Below, piece after piece: positions 22,090 through 32,642 of a DNA stretch of 64,000 nucleotides. The stretch is from Chlorops oryzae (Eukaryota; Arthropoda; Insecta; Diptera; Chloropidae). Made by a program: the position numbers and the translations under genes. The first letter of the stretch is position 1; every line of letters begins with the position of its first letter. The stretch covers positions 112,921,080 through 112,985,079 of the forward strand of contig CM035806.1 of NCBI GenBank assembly GCA_020466095.1. The letters run 5' to 3'. The notes beneath the pieces are model-generated. The model searched no databases, was not told where the DNA came from, and saw only the letters and a program-made list of their open reading frames with translations.

Positions 22090-23901
22090 ATAATACCTTT
22101 TCCGAAGGAAAGGGTATATTAAGTTTGGCTCGGAGTATGTAACATACCAAAGGAGTCGCGATAGATATAGACATATATATATATTCTTGATCAGGGTGAC
22201 AAGAGGAGTCGATCTAGCCATGTCTGTCTGTCTGTCTGTCTGTCGGTCACACTTTAGTTTTTCGTAATTTACTCCTAAGCCATGAAAGATATCATATTGA
22301 AATTTTTCATGGACATGAACCAGGTAAATGTCCGAAAAACTGCATATCAATTTTTTTCGTAGTCCCTTCTTGGGTCGTGGGAAGTGGTTCAGAAGTTTCA
22401 AAAATCACGATTTTTAATGTTTTTCGTGGATAACTTTTTTACTATACATCCCAGCTTATTGAAATTTGGTGTGTGTAGACTTAAGCTTTCGCTGAAAAAA
22501 AATTGCGACATCGCTATAACTATGGTCAACATCCTACACATTAGAAAAAAACACTCTTTCTCTTATTCTCATATCTGTTTACAAAAATGATTTTTTTTTT
22601 TGCTTCTTCCGATTGTGTATTTAGCCGCCAAATAAAGTCGTCACATAAGATTAAAATTTTACCATGACCACCATTCGCGAAATTCGCGAAAATTTGATTT
22701 TCACTATTTTGAATTGAGTATTTCGCTGCTAGACAGAATGTCCTCTAATGGTTAAAATTTGATCAAGACCACCATTCGCGAAATTCGCAAAAATTTGATT
22801 TTCGCTATTTTGAATTGAGTATTTCGCAGCTAGACATAATGTCCTCTAACGGTTAAAATTTGACCATGACCACAATTCGCGAAATTCACAAAAAAAAAAA
22901 ATTTTCACTACTTTGAATTGAGTATTTCGCAGCTAAACAAAATGTCCTCTAATGGTTAAAATTTGATCAAGACCACCATTCGCGAAATTCGCAAAACGTT
23001 GATTTTCACTATTTTGAATTGAGTATTTCGCAGCTAGACATAATGTCCTCTAACGGTTAAAATTTGACCATGACCACCATTCGCGAAAATTTTGTGCTTA
23101 ATAATAATCTCGAGTTTTAGAAGCTAAATTGAAGTACAGATAAGGTATAAATAGATATCCAAGCTAGAATAACGAAAACGGCAGAAAAACGGGAACAACA
23201 GACAAAGTTGCTAAAACGCGAATAAAACGGCATATGTAAACGGCCTATAACAGTGCGTATCATGGATTGCGTGATATGCCGTTTTATTCGCGTTTTAGCA
23301 ACTTTGCCCGCTTTAGCACTAAAACAACTTAGATTTTTCCCGTTTTATCATACAAAACTAAAACGAGAAACTTTCCTGTTTTAATTTAAAACAAGTAGCT
23401 AAACAAGATAAATCCTGCTTATAACTGATAAAAAAAAAATTTAAATCTGAGTGCCATTCTTACAAAAATGCAAGGCATATGGTCATTGAAAATTCTAATA
23501 TAAAAATTGTGACAACCAATATTTTACGTGTTGAGCAAATAAAAGATAACCACAAAATGACAAAACGACATGCGCATATCACGGAATCCATGTTCCGCAC
23601 TGTTACAGCTTGCGAATTACAGTAGGATCTCGCAAAAGTTAATCGATTTGTCCCAGGGGTAATCAACTTTTCCGAATTATTAACTTTTCTAAATGTCGTT
23701 CCAAATCGAAAAAATTAAAGAAATAGAGACTACATGCATAAAAAAATATTTTTTCAAACATAACAAGCTTATTATACCTTTTCCGAAGGAAAGGGTATAT
23801 TAAGTTTGGCTCGGAGTATGTAACATACCAAAGGAGTCGCGATAGATATAGACATATATATATATTCTTGATCAGGGTGACAAGAGGAGTCGATCTAGCC
23901 A

Positions 23902-23933
<32 letters not shown>

Positions 23934-24963
23934 GGTCACACTTTAGTTTTTCGTAATTTACTCCTAAGCCATGAAAGATATCATATTGAAATTTTTCATG
24001 GACATGAACCAGGTAAATGTCCGAAAAACTGCATATCAATTTTTTTCGTAGTCCCTTCTTGGGTCGTGGGAAGTGGTTCAGAAGTTTCAAAAATCACGAT
24101 TTTTAATGTTTTTCGTGGATAACTTTTTTACTATACATCCCAGCTTATTGAAATTTGGTGTGTGTAGACTTAAGCTTTCGCTGAAAAAAAATTGCGACAT
24201 CGCTATAACTATGGTCAACATCCTACACATTAGAAAAAAACACTCTTTCTCTTATTCTCATATCTGTTTACAAAAATGATTTTTTTTTTTGCTTCTTCCG
24301 ATTGTGTATTTAGCCGCCAAATAAAGTCGTCACATAAGATTAAAATTTTACCATGACCACCATTCGCGAAATTCGCGAAAATTTGATTTTCACTATTTTG
24401 AATTGAGTATTTCGCTGCTAGACAGAATGTCCTCTAATGGTTAAAATTTGATCAAGACCACCATTCGCGAAATTCGCAAAAATTTGATTTTCGCTATTTT
24501 GAATTGAGTATTTCGCAGCTAGACATAATGTCCTCTAACGTTTAAAATTTGACCATGACCACAATTCGCGAAATTCGCAAAAAAAAAAATTTTCACTACT
24601 TTGAATTGAGTATTTCGCAGCTAAACAAAATGTCCTCTAATGGTTAAAATTTGATCAAGACCACCATTCGCGAAATTCGCAAAACTTTGATTTTCACTAT
24701 TTTGAATTGAGTATTTCGCAGCTAGACATAATGTCCTCTAACGGTTAAAATTTGACCATGACCACCATTCGCGAAAATTTTGTGCTTAATAATAATCTCG
24801 AGTTTTAGAAGCTAAATTGAAGTACAGATAAGGTATAAATAGATATCCAAGCTAGAATAACGAAAACGGCAGAAATTTTTGTTAAGGTAATGTTTTAACA
24901 TATTTTCGGCTGAGGAAAAGGTATGTGTGCAATCGGCTTATCCGATTTAAACTTCTTTACTTG
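22090..24963 (+). mobile_element. Helentron/mini-me element, copy E, internally duplicated
   Basis: The 5' end is ATACCTTTTCC..GGAAAGGGTATATTAAG (about 22092-22122). Then come the (TA)n run with TTCTTGATCAGGGTGACAAG core (22172-22200) and a GTCT tract (22222-22247). The 3' end is AATCGGCTTATCCGATTTA (hairpin) followed by TTTACTTGTTTT at 24952-24965. An array of 101-bp units lies in the middle. Everything from 23186 to 24873 is the second copy of the tandem duplication, so the true element is about 1.2 kb. No helicase is encoded; it is non-autonomous. Confidence 0.8.
22670..23095 (+). repeat. 101-bp minisatellite inside the Helentron
   Basis: Four units plus a partial, starting at about 22671, 22772, 22873, 22976 and 23077. 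Each has CCATTCGCGAAATTCGC, a TTTGAATTGAGTATTTCGC segment and AATGTCCTCTAA. The same array is present in the duplicate at about 24359-24785. The period is long and there are no conserved short repeats with variable spacers, so it is not a CRISPR. Confidence 0.85.
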
Positions 24964-25370
24964 TTTTATTTAAAGTTTTTATTTTAAATCAGTTTCACAC
25001 AGATATACTTTAACTCAATTTTTTTCAATAACTCCTATTTCACAATAAGGCTGCACGTTTCGATGGAATTTGTCACTTTTAACTGTTACCGTTATGATTT
25101 GCGTTGTCTTCTTTTGTTTTTCTTCGCTATTCCACGTAATACACACGAAATAGGGGTGATTTAATAAAAAAAAAGGAAAATAAAAAAGTTACGCTCAGAA
25201 AAGTTAACGCCAAAATTAACATTTTAAAACGCGACGTGAGCGCTGAAATTCGATTAACTTAACCAAGTGTTTAACTCATTCCAGCGGTAACTTTTGCGAG
25301 ATTCTACTGTATTTTAATTGGTTTAGCTAAGAAAAAATTTTTCCGAAAACTGATTTGCAATAATTATACC

Positions 25371-26230
25371 CGACACACTCTGTGTCGAGGGTATATTGCG
25401 TTTGTGTGGTTGTGTGTAACACCCAGAACCAGTCGAGATAGACCATACAAAATGTATATAGAAATGATCAGCGTCACCAGGAGATTCGATTTAGACATGT
25501 CCGTCCGTCTGTCCGTCTGTCCGTCTGTCCGTCTGTTTGTATACAGTTATCTTATCGAAGAAATTGAGCTATCTTGACAAAATTTGGTGTGCGTGCTCAC
25601 GGGCACATGAGTAAGAACAAGTTCGAGAATGGACCCGATCGGACAATTTTTAGGGGTACCTCCAGTACTAGGGTCTGTTATGAAAATCACAAAAACTGCT
25701 CTAAAACCGATGTTTTTCAAGATATTTTGATGAAATTTGATATTTGATCATATTTAAAGGCCAGTAATATTATTTCCGAAAATTGAAAAATTGGGCGTGG
25801 CAGAAGGGCGGTTTTCGAAAATTGTCTCCTACACCCGAAATTTAAATGGGACCTGAACGAAATTTGACACTTATGCTTCCTTTGTAGCCTTAAACATCCT
25901 TTTAAATTTTCTTGATCGGTCCATTTTTAAGGGTACCTCCAGTACTAGGGTCGTCACAAAAATCCCAAAACTGCCTTAAAATCGGACTTTTTCGCAATAT
26001 TTTAATGAAACTTAGAATTTGAGCGTATATTTAAGCCCCCGATTAGAATTCAAAAAAATTGGAAAAGTGGGCGTGGCAAAAGGGCGGTTTTCATAAAAAA
26101 ATCTATCAAAGGTCGGTATTTGGGGCCTCTAATGGCCTTAAACACCTCTGGATATTAAATGTTATTTGAACATGTGTGTCTGTGTCGGGTATTCTATTGT
26201 CAGGCTCGCCTGACTATAACACCCTTACTT
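25371..26230 (+). mobile_element. DINE/Helentron-like element, copy F
   Basis: The 5' end TATACCCGACACACTCTGTG folds on CGAGGGTATA. A TCAGCGTCACC..GATTTAGACATGTCC core is followed by a (GTCY)n tract (25500-25540). Two copies of a GGGCGTGGCA-AAGGGCGGTTTTC segment lie at about 25790 and 26067. The 3' end has hairpin GTCAGGCTCGCCTGAC, then CCTTACTTGTTTT. It is inserted in the right arm of the foldback at an AT-rich site. Confidence 0.82.
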
Positions 26231-26489
26231 GTTTTTTATTAATTTTACCCTCTTTTTAAAACGTGTTTAGGGTTTTTAAATCCATTTGTGAATTTCAATG
26301 ATATTAAGCAAAATGTCCGTTACGCACGCGTTACAAAGTTTTTCCTTTAAAAATTGTATGTCAGCTTCTATCTGAATTTTCTTCCAATTGACTTCAGATA
26401 GAATTTTCATACCGTTTTACTGCTTTAAGAGGTTATCCTAGATTACACAGGTAGCTATGGTTCGAGAAAAGATTTTATTAAACAACTTT

Positions 26490-28007
26490 ATTTAACTTTA
26501 AACTCCATTACGCACATGTAACATGCGTTACGCACTGTTACACCATGTGTTCATATGTATTAAACCTTAAATTCTCTAATTTTTTTTATAATCTCTTTTA
26601 TTGGAGGGAAAAAAAATTTTTCGAACGTTTTTTTCCATCAAATTTCTAAAATTTTTGCACGTTTGTATTGAATATTAATACTGGGAGCATATATTTATGT
26701 GCACTTGCGTTTTTCTAATTATCTCGAAAAGTAACACTTTGCTTTTAACGGTTTTTATTTTAAATAAAAGGTAATACTTAGGGGTATTTTTAAAAGAAAC
26801 AAGAAAGTGGCGCAAAAACGGTAAAACACTGAAAAAAATTAATTAATTCTCTTCTTATTTTTTGTGGAAAATGTTTTCTCAGTGTAAAATTACAAAAAAT
26901 GTTTTTGCCTTCTCGGTTTAATTAACTATCATCAGCCATTTTTTTATCTTTCTACCATAAATTCTTTTTTAGGTATGAAATTTTTGAAAAAAGTCATATC
27001 AAAAAGGATTTTTCAAGGATATCTCAAGGACACTCGCCAAAAGAAAATTGAAAATAAGGTTCATAGAGTGTTTTTAGGTCAAACCAATCGAAAAATTAAC
27101 AAAACTTCAAAATCCCTTTCAGGGGCCGCAGTTGGAAATACCCTTTGTGTCAACAAAACACGTACTGAAGAAAAAGTGTAACATGTGCGTAACGCGTGAA
27201 ATTTTTTTCAATACAGATTAAATAGCTCAGGAAGTGTATTTCGGGAAGCCGGGAATAGCCGAGAATATAAAGAGAAAAAATACACAATTTTGAAGAAATA
27301 TAGAGTTTCTTTATTGTAAAGAATTATGGGAGAATTCTTACTTGTGTGGTTTGAATGCGATCGCCGCCGTTTCCTTCTGATCCGGAGAGGGAATTAAATT
27401 GAATTAAGATTGACCGCGGAATTAAATTGAATTAAGATTTAAATATGAACTTGGAGATAAAGTACTTTGGAGATAAAAATATATTTAAACGATTTGAATA
27501 AATTCGCGGAGAAAAATTGGGAGACACTTGATGTGATCGTATTCACGTTCGATACAAGAATCAAAAAAGGTTCGGCGCAGATGCAACGCATGATATGCAA
27601 TTCTTTGGCAACTTTTTGCAGACAAAGGATGGTTGCATTTTAGTATATTGAGGGAAACTGTACTACGCACTGCAATCGGACGTCTGCATGAACATTCCGC
27701 CCCCCTTGCAGTGCTAAGGCGCAAGATCACCTTCAAACCATCACAAGACCTCTCGTTGATCTGTAAATATGAGAGTGATATAAGTTTGGAAATTTTGACA
27801 AACTTGATTCTACATGCGAGAATATTTCATTTGTTATATTATATGTAAGTGCAGTGCAATTGAATTTTATTGGGTGACGTGTTTTTTGGTATTTGGAATT
27901 CAGATAAAGAGAAATGATTAAAATAGTAGAAATTATTAAAGTAGTAGAAAATTCAATTTTTTTTTTTTTTGATTTTATAAGCTTTTATAGAATTGTTCCT
28001 TATTTCG
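26490..28007. other. No supported gene; flank of BEL fragment
   Basis: 26490-27190 continues the GTAACATGTGCGTAACG-type words. A 68-codon lysine-rich frame (26975-27181) follows an acceptor-like TTTTTTAG but shows no known domain. 27240-28000 lies downstream of the minus-strand BEL protease frame and may hold its 3' untranslated region or LTR, but I could not find a second LTR. A short duplicated GGAATTAAATTGAATTAAGA occurs at about 27391 and 27419. Confidence 0.4.
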
Positions 28008-28711
28008 TTATTTGTTCACGATGCCGGTCAAAACGTAGCCAAATATCGTGAGCTGTCCTAGAGGGCGTCCGTATTGTCCTTCCAAGAGCCCCGGGCGCAT
28101 AATTTGGGCATATACATCCGCTCCCAGGATCAGGTCAACATCCGCTGCTTGATAAAATCTAGGATCGGCCAATTTGATCCCCATAAATAATTCCGTGATT
28201 CTTTCGTCTATTGTTTTCTGAGGAGTGACTAATTGCAGCTTTTTCACGTGAGCTTGGACTTCGATTTGGATGTTTAGGTCCATTTTCGCTCGCAGTTGCA
28301 GAACGCATATTTGTTCGTTGTTAACGATATTGTATGGTGGCTTAATCTTTCGAGCGCACTTCTCAGTTAACAGTGACCCCACAGAGTTAGGGTCGAGTAA
28401 TGCTCGGAGATAGACAAGTTTCCCGTTAACGGCAGCTTTCACCATTGCTGTGGGTCTTAGCAGGATTCCCGTCGACGATACAACAGTGAGCCCGGACGAG
28501 CGAGGTCCGTCACTGCTGCGCTCCTTGGACTGAGGTGTCCGTTCTTGAGGGAGCCGAGACGAGCGCGTTCCCTTGATACGCCGTTGCCCCAACCGAGAAG
28601 CCATGGGACGAGATGACTGTTGAGTTCTAGACGATCGAGGGCTCTCGTTTTGCCGTTGACCCAACCGATGAGCCATGGGACGAGATGGCTTTGGAGTTGC
28701 TAGTGGCATTG
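28008..28711 (-). CDS. BEL/Pao aspartic-protease-like frame placed after integrase
   Basis: Minus strand, first ATG at 28709 (MPLATP...). The N-terminal 60 residues are Arg/Ser-rich and contain a tandem duplication (SRPMAHRLGQRQ / SRPMASRLGQRR). The protease domain then shows VYLRALLDPNSVGSLLTE, in which LLDPNS replaces the usual LLD-x-GS (Gly missing), and LILGADVYAQIMRPGLL plus FGYVLTG, as in the DUF1758 region of BEL polyproteins. It stops at 28008 without any reverse transcriptase behind it. It overlaps the zinc-knuckle frame by a few codons in another frame. The missing Gly suggests loss of activity or a structural role. Confidence 0.75.
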
Positions 28712-28912
28712 ATGACAGAGACGCTTGCTTGGGCAATTTTTCCTAAGGTGTGTTTGCGCCAAGCAGTTCGAACAGTATCGGTGAATCAAAACCATGCGTA
28801 ATCTGCCTTCGAGCGATTGCTCCAAAAACGTCGGGCAAAACCGCAGCGCATGTGGTTTTTTGCAAACTAAACAATTCATTGATGCTGAATCTTTGGTAGC
28901 CTGGGAATTCAT
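28700..28912 (-). CDS. BEL zinc-knuckle frame following integrase
   Basis: Minus strand, ATG at 28912. It carries CLVCKKPHALRFC, then CSNCLAQTHLRKNC and a partial LCHQCH, the CCHC knuckle series normally found at the end of BEL Gag. It is in the same open frame as the integrase tail upstream; the sequence just before the ATG (TTTTTATACCTTAG) looks like a splice acceptor. The frame ends at 28700 inside the start of the protease frame, so Gag-knuckle and protease follow integrase instead of preceding RT. Confidence 0.72.
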   Translation of the reverse strand: MNSQATKDSASMNCLVCKKPHALRFCPTFLEQSLEGRLRMVLIHRYCSNCLAQTHLRKNCPSKRLCHQCH

Positions 28913-30077
28913 GCTAAGGTATAAAAATGAGAGGGAAAATACGCACAAAAACAAACAAAAATATGATGTTGAAAAATCATGGATTGGGAGTAACACAAGT
29001 TTAACTATAGGTCGTTTAATAACACCCTTAGCTGTTTTGATGCTGACCACTCGTACGCGATTGTCAGAACCGCAATGTACCCTTTCTACTCTCCCTAAGC
29101 GCCATTCGTTGGGAGGGAGATTTTCGTCTTGTATGACGACTAAATCGTTACTCGAGATATCTTTTTGTGGAAATTTCCATTTGTTGCGTGTATGCAATTT
29201 TTTTAAATATTCTGATTTCCATCTTTTACAAAAATGCTGATAAATTGCTTTAATTTTCTGATAACGATTTACAATGGACATGGGATTGTTTTCAATTTCA
29301 GCGTCTGGCAGAGAGAGAAGTGGACCTCCAATAAGGAAGTGCCCTGGAGTTAACGGTTCTACATCTGTGGGGTCATCGGAGATAGGACTCAAAGGTCGAT
29401 AAATTAGACATGCCTCAATTCGATGAAGAATCGTGCTGAATTCTTCAAGCGTGTATTTAAAATTGCCTGCAAAGCGTCGAAAATGAAATTTGAAGGATTT
29501 GACCCCTGCTTCCCAAAGTCCTCCCATGTGAGGGGCTCCAGGTGGAATAAATTTCCATTCAACTGCTTGACCCGAATACTTATGCTCAACATTTGATTTC
29601 GTAGCATTTAGAAATTCTTTAAACTCATTCTTCAATACTCGAGAAGCGCCAACAAAATTTGTACCATTGTCTGAAAATATTTTCGCTGGACAGCCTCGCC
29701 GGGCTACAAATCGAGCAAAGGCTGCCAAAAACATGGGCGTCGTGAGGTCACTAACTGCTTCAAGATGTATTGCCTTAGTAGCAAAACAAACGAACATTGA
29801 GACGTAACCTTTTGTTTCACTGCATCCTCGACCTCTGTAGCTCTTTATATCAAAAGGACCACATAAATCGATGCCAGTTGACGTGAACGGTCTAGCAATA
29901 GTTACTCGTTCTGGAGGCAAGGCAGCCATTAGTTGGCTTTGCACTTTCTTTTTATGGACAAGGCATACCTTACAAGTATTAATTATAGATCTAATCCAAA
30001 ATTGTTGACGTATCAAGCGTAACATGAGTTGATTACCCCCATGTAAACTGATTTCATTAATAAAGTTCACAAACAGA
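28913..30077 (-). CDS. BEL/Pao integrase, 5'-truncated
   Basis: Minus strand. The zinc-binding part LHGGNQLMLRLIRQQFW...CKVCLVHKK (about 30060-29960) is followed by the DDE core: GIDLCGPF (first Asp), FSDNGTNFVGA (second Asp) and GLWEAGVKSFK (Glu). The DUF5641-type tail is LTPGHFLIGGPL...W-R-LGRVERVH...VKLVLLP. The open frame has no stop over some 380 codons. Upstream RT/RNase H is cut off by the hAT-2 end at 30078. It would integrate element cDNA in the nucleus. Confidence 0.88.
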
Positions 30078-30315
30078 CAGAGTTCGAAAATAAACGAAAC
30101 GATTCGCAATCGTTTGCTGAAAAGACCGAAACAAAAAGAATATTTTCAATCGTTTCGTACTCGAACACAAACGCAAACTTTTCAAAGACAAAGAACACAA
30201 ACGGTACGTTTGCCTTTTCGCTCATTTGGCTTTGCTTTGTTGCATAGGTACAATTGGAAACGAATCAAGAACGAAACGATTGCGAATCGTTTGTTTCTTT
30301 TCGTACTCTTGTTAG

Positions 30316-30419
30316 TAGAGTTCGCAAACTATCGATAGTCGTTCTAAAACCATCGATAGTCACGAACGTGACAAACCATCGATAGTATCGATAGTGCCAT
30401 CGATAGTTTGCGAACTCTA
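30316..30419. mobile_element. 104-bp hAT-type MITE packed with TATCGATA/CATCGATA sites
   Basis: The ends are TAGAGTTCGCAAACTATCGA and its reverse complement. CTTGTTAG is duplicated exactly at 30308-30315 and 30420-30427, an 8-bp hAT-style duplication. Five octamers of the form YATCGATA lie at 30330, 30351, 30377, 30386 and 30398. TATCGATA is the DRE bound by the BED-finger factor DREF in Drosophila. It sits 50 bp upstream of the hAT-2 ATG, so it could act as promoter or replace the native one. Confidence 0.85.
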
Positions 30420-30469
30420 CTTGTTAGTTGTTCATAGCCGATCGGAGACACAGCACGTACAAATCAGTC

Positions 30470-32360
30470 ATGCCTCGTCCGAAAAACGAAATGCTACGAG
30501 GTTTTTTTGAAGCACGAAATGAAAATGAAATGATTTGCAAAAACGATAGCTGTAATCAAGTTTTATCGGCACACGCTGGGAATTTGCAACGTCATTTAAA
30601 GAACTTTCATGCAGCGTTATATGAAAGCTATACTATAAAACACAGAGCAGAGTTTGGCATTAAAAAAAAGGACGACAAAATGGAATTATCTTTTGCAATT
30701 AGCAAGAAAAAGGCAGAATTGGCTTTCATAGAACTGCTTACTAAATGCGGAAGACCCCTTCGTATGGCTGAAGACCGCCCATTTCAATACTTGATGAAAC
30801 CCATACTGAACGCACTGAACATTTCTTTTAACTCGCATAATATTATGGAAAAAATTGTGGAGTTTTCGTGCAGCCAAAAAAGAGAAATCAGTGAGGAGTT
30901 AGGTGGGAAACTAATAGCGTTAAAAGTTGATTCAGCGACCAGGTTGTCTATAAGTATTTGGGTGTAAACGTTCAATATATTAAAGATAATTCCATAATCA
31001 TAAAAACACTGGCAATAAAAGAATTGACGCAGCGGCACAAAAGTGACTATTTGAGAAGTATAATTTTAGAAGTGCTCAGAGATTATGGAATTATTTTGAA
31101 ACAGGTTTTGGCAATAACGACGGACAACGGAGCTAATATGGTGAAAGCAGTGCATGATCTTAATGATGATATGCATCACCTTAATGATGGAATAAGTAGC
31201 GACTTAGAAGAGGATGAAGAGATTTCGCTGGACGGCATAAAAAGTATTCGTTGTGGAGCTCACACATTACAGCTTTGTGTGTACGACGTAATGAAAAACG
31301 CAGATATTAGAGAAAAAGTTGAACGTTTGAGATCGATTGTCAAAAAACTTAAGACGCAGTCATATTTAAATCTCTTAAAAAATGGAAATCATAAAATGCC
31401 AATTTTGGACAATTCGACTAGGTGGAACTCTACCTACCTTATGTTGGAAAGATTAATAGAGCTGCAGGAATTTATAAATATTTATAATAAAACTGGAAAA
31501 TTCATTTTTTGACGTGGCCAACGAAATTTGGGATTTTGTTGAGGAATATTTAAAAGTATATAAAATTATTTATATAGCCTCCAAAACACTTCAGTCGGAA
31601 ACCTTGCTTTATAGTGACCTATATATTCAAATAACAAATATCACACTACAATTGCAACTTTTGCCAAATTTTGCTATTCAATCGCATTTAAAAGAAAGTA
31701 TACAAAAGTGAACGGTTATGCTTTTTGAAAATGACCTGTTTGTTACAGCTATTTTTCTAGATCCTCGAATAAAAGTTTCCTTAACTGAGGATCAAAATTT
31801 ACAAGCCAAACGATTCATAATGCATCTGCATGAACGACTATTGTCACTTAAAGGTAAGCCTTTTATTTCCTCTTACTGTCAGGCTACAGATAAATTATCA
31901 AAAACAAAATTTTTTATATTTTTTTTACTAATCAGGAGAACATTCTAACAACACAACATCGGATACGAATTTATCCACAAAATCCACGCCTTCCTCTCCA
32001 CCATCTTCTTACTCAAATAATGCGGAGGATGCGCTTGAAGCGTATTTGAAAAGTTTCGATAAATCCTTGCATAACGCAGAGCTTGCCCCACTACGTGACA
32101 TTGAAAATGATCTCCTTTCCTATGACAGGCAGCGCAGATTAGGCATAAAAGAAAACGTTATTGATTTTTGGAACAACCAGGGAAATTAATTAACAGAAAT
32201 AGCGAAAGCTGTGTTGGGCATACCATGCACTCAAGTAAGCATTGAGCGATTATTTTCGGCGCTAAAATACATTCTTTCGGATCAGCGAAATAAATTGAAC
32301 TCCACGAATTTAGAGCACATTTTGCTCGTAAAAACGAACGCAGATTTCAACTATGAATAA
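30470..32360 (+). pseudogene. hAT-2 transposase with BED finger
   Basis: The ATG at 30470 gives MPRPKNEMLRGFFEA. BED finger: CKNDSC then LQRHLKNFH (C-x4-C...H-x4-H). The catalytic core has ALKVDSATR (first Asp), ITTDNGANMVKA (second Asp), CGAHTLQLCV and NSTRWNSTYLM. After an intron (donor GTAAGC at about 31853, acceptor AATCAG at about 31935) come a Ser-rich linker, YDRQRRLG and the dimerisation domain with VSIERLFSALKYILSDQRNKL, ending at 32360. Defects: frameshifts near 30950 and 31512, a stop at 31709, and a stop at 32187 just before the last domain. Only a few lesions, so it is relatively young. Confidence 0.87.
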
Positions 32361-32642
32361 AAGCAGTCTATAAGATATTTTATTTATTATTATTTTTTTT
32401 TTTCTAAAAACGCATTTGAATTATGCATTATTTATTTAATATATTTATTTTTTTGTTTCAATTACATAATATACCTTTTTTACTATAAATAAAAAAACAA
32501 TTAAATTCAAGACCTTTTTCATTTATTCATGCCATCTTCTAGTCAAGGGGTCGGCAAAATGGGAATGCAATTGTGTGAGTGAGAGCAGAGCGGCTACTAA
32601 AAATAGCCGAAAATAAACAAAAAATGCTAAAACAAGCTAAAA

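Larger units (their letters stand above)
21505..24873. repeat. 1.68-kb direct tandem duplication
   Basis: 21505-23185 is repeated at 23186-24873. Differences are few: the GTCT tract is 8 bases longer in the second copy, one A-run differs in length, and there are scattered single changes. The duplicated unit runs from inside one MITE, through the CAGTGCG MITE and the left end of the pogo-like MITE, into the Helentron, so its ends match no element boundary. The junction has only a few A residues in common. It is young compared with the elements it contains. Confidence 0.92.
21939..25309. mobile_element. pogo/Tigger-like MITE, opened by a Helentron
   Basis: The left end CAGTAGGATCTCGCAAAAGT at 21939 and right end CTTTTGCGAGATTCTACTG finishing at 25309 are inverted repeats, flanked by TA at 21937-21938 and 25310-25311. 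CAGTAGA-type ends with TA duplication are typical of pogo/Tigger relatives. Without the Helentron (22090-24963) the element is about 500 bp and non-coding. Because of the 1.68-kb duplication, its left end occurs twice (again from about 23620). Confidence 0.65.
20330..26490. mobile_element. Large foldback element with nested insertions
   Basis: The left arm (20330-20617) contains GACATAAAATTTTTAAAGGA, GCGTGCGTAACGTAC, ACACGTTTTAAAAAGAGGGT and GCTAAACCAATTAAAAT. The reverse complement of each recurs in order on the right: 21921-21938, 25310-25370 and 26231-26480. The right arm is opened by a pogo-like MITE (21939-25309) and by a DINE (25371-26230). The words GTTACGCAC and GTGCGTAACG repeat within the arms and continue to 27190, possible subterminal binding sites. 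The left and right ends beyond these points are uncertain. Confidence 0.6.

Noticed and set aside
22670..23095. CRISPR-like array
   Set aside because: Units are 101-bp contiguous tandem copies with no spacers, inside a eukaryotic transposable element.
21779..24279. Duplicated 68-codon frames as small genes
   Set aside because: They fall in MITE and Helentron sequence and exist in two copies only because of the tandem duplication.
26975..27181. Lysine-rich 68-codon frame after an acceptor-like TTTTTTAG
   Set aside because: No domain, no matching upstream exon found, and surrounded by repeat words; left as unsupported.
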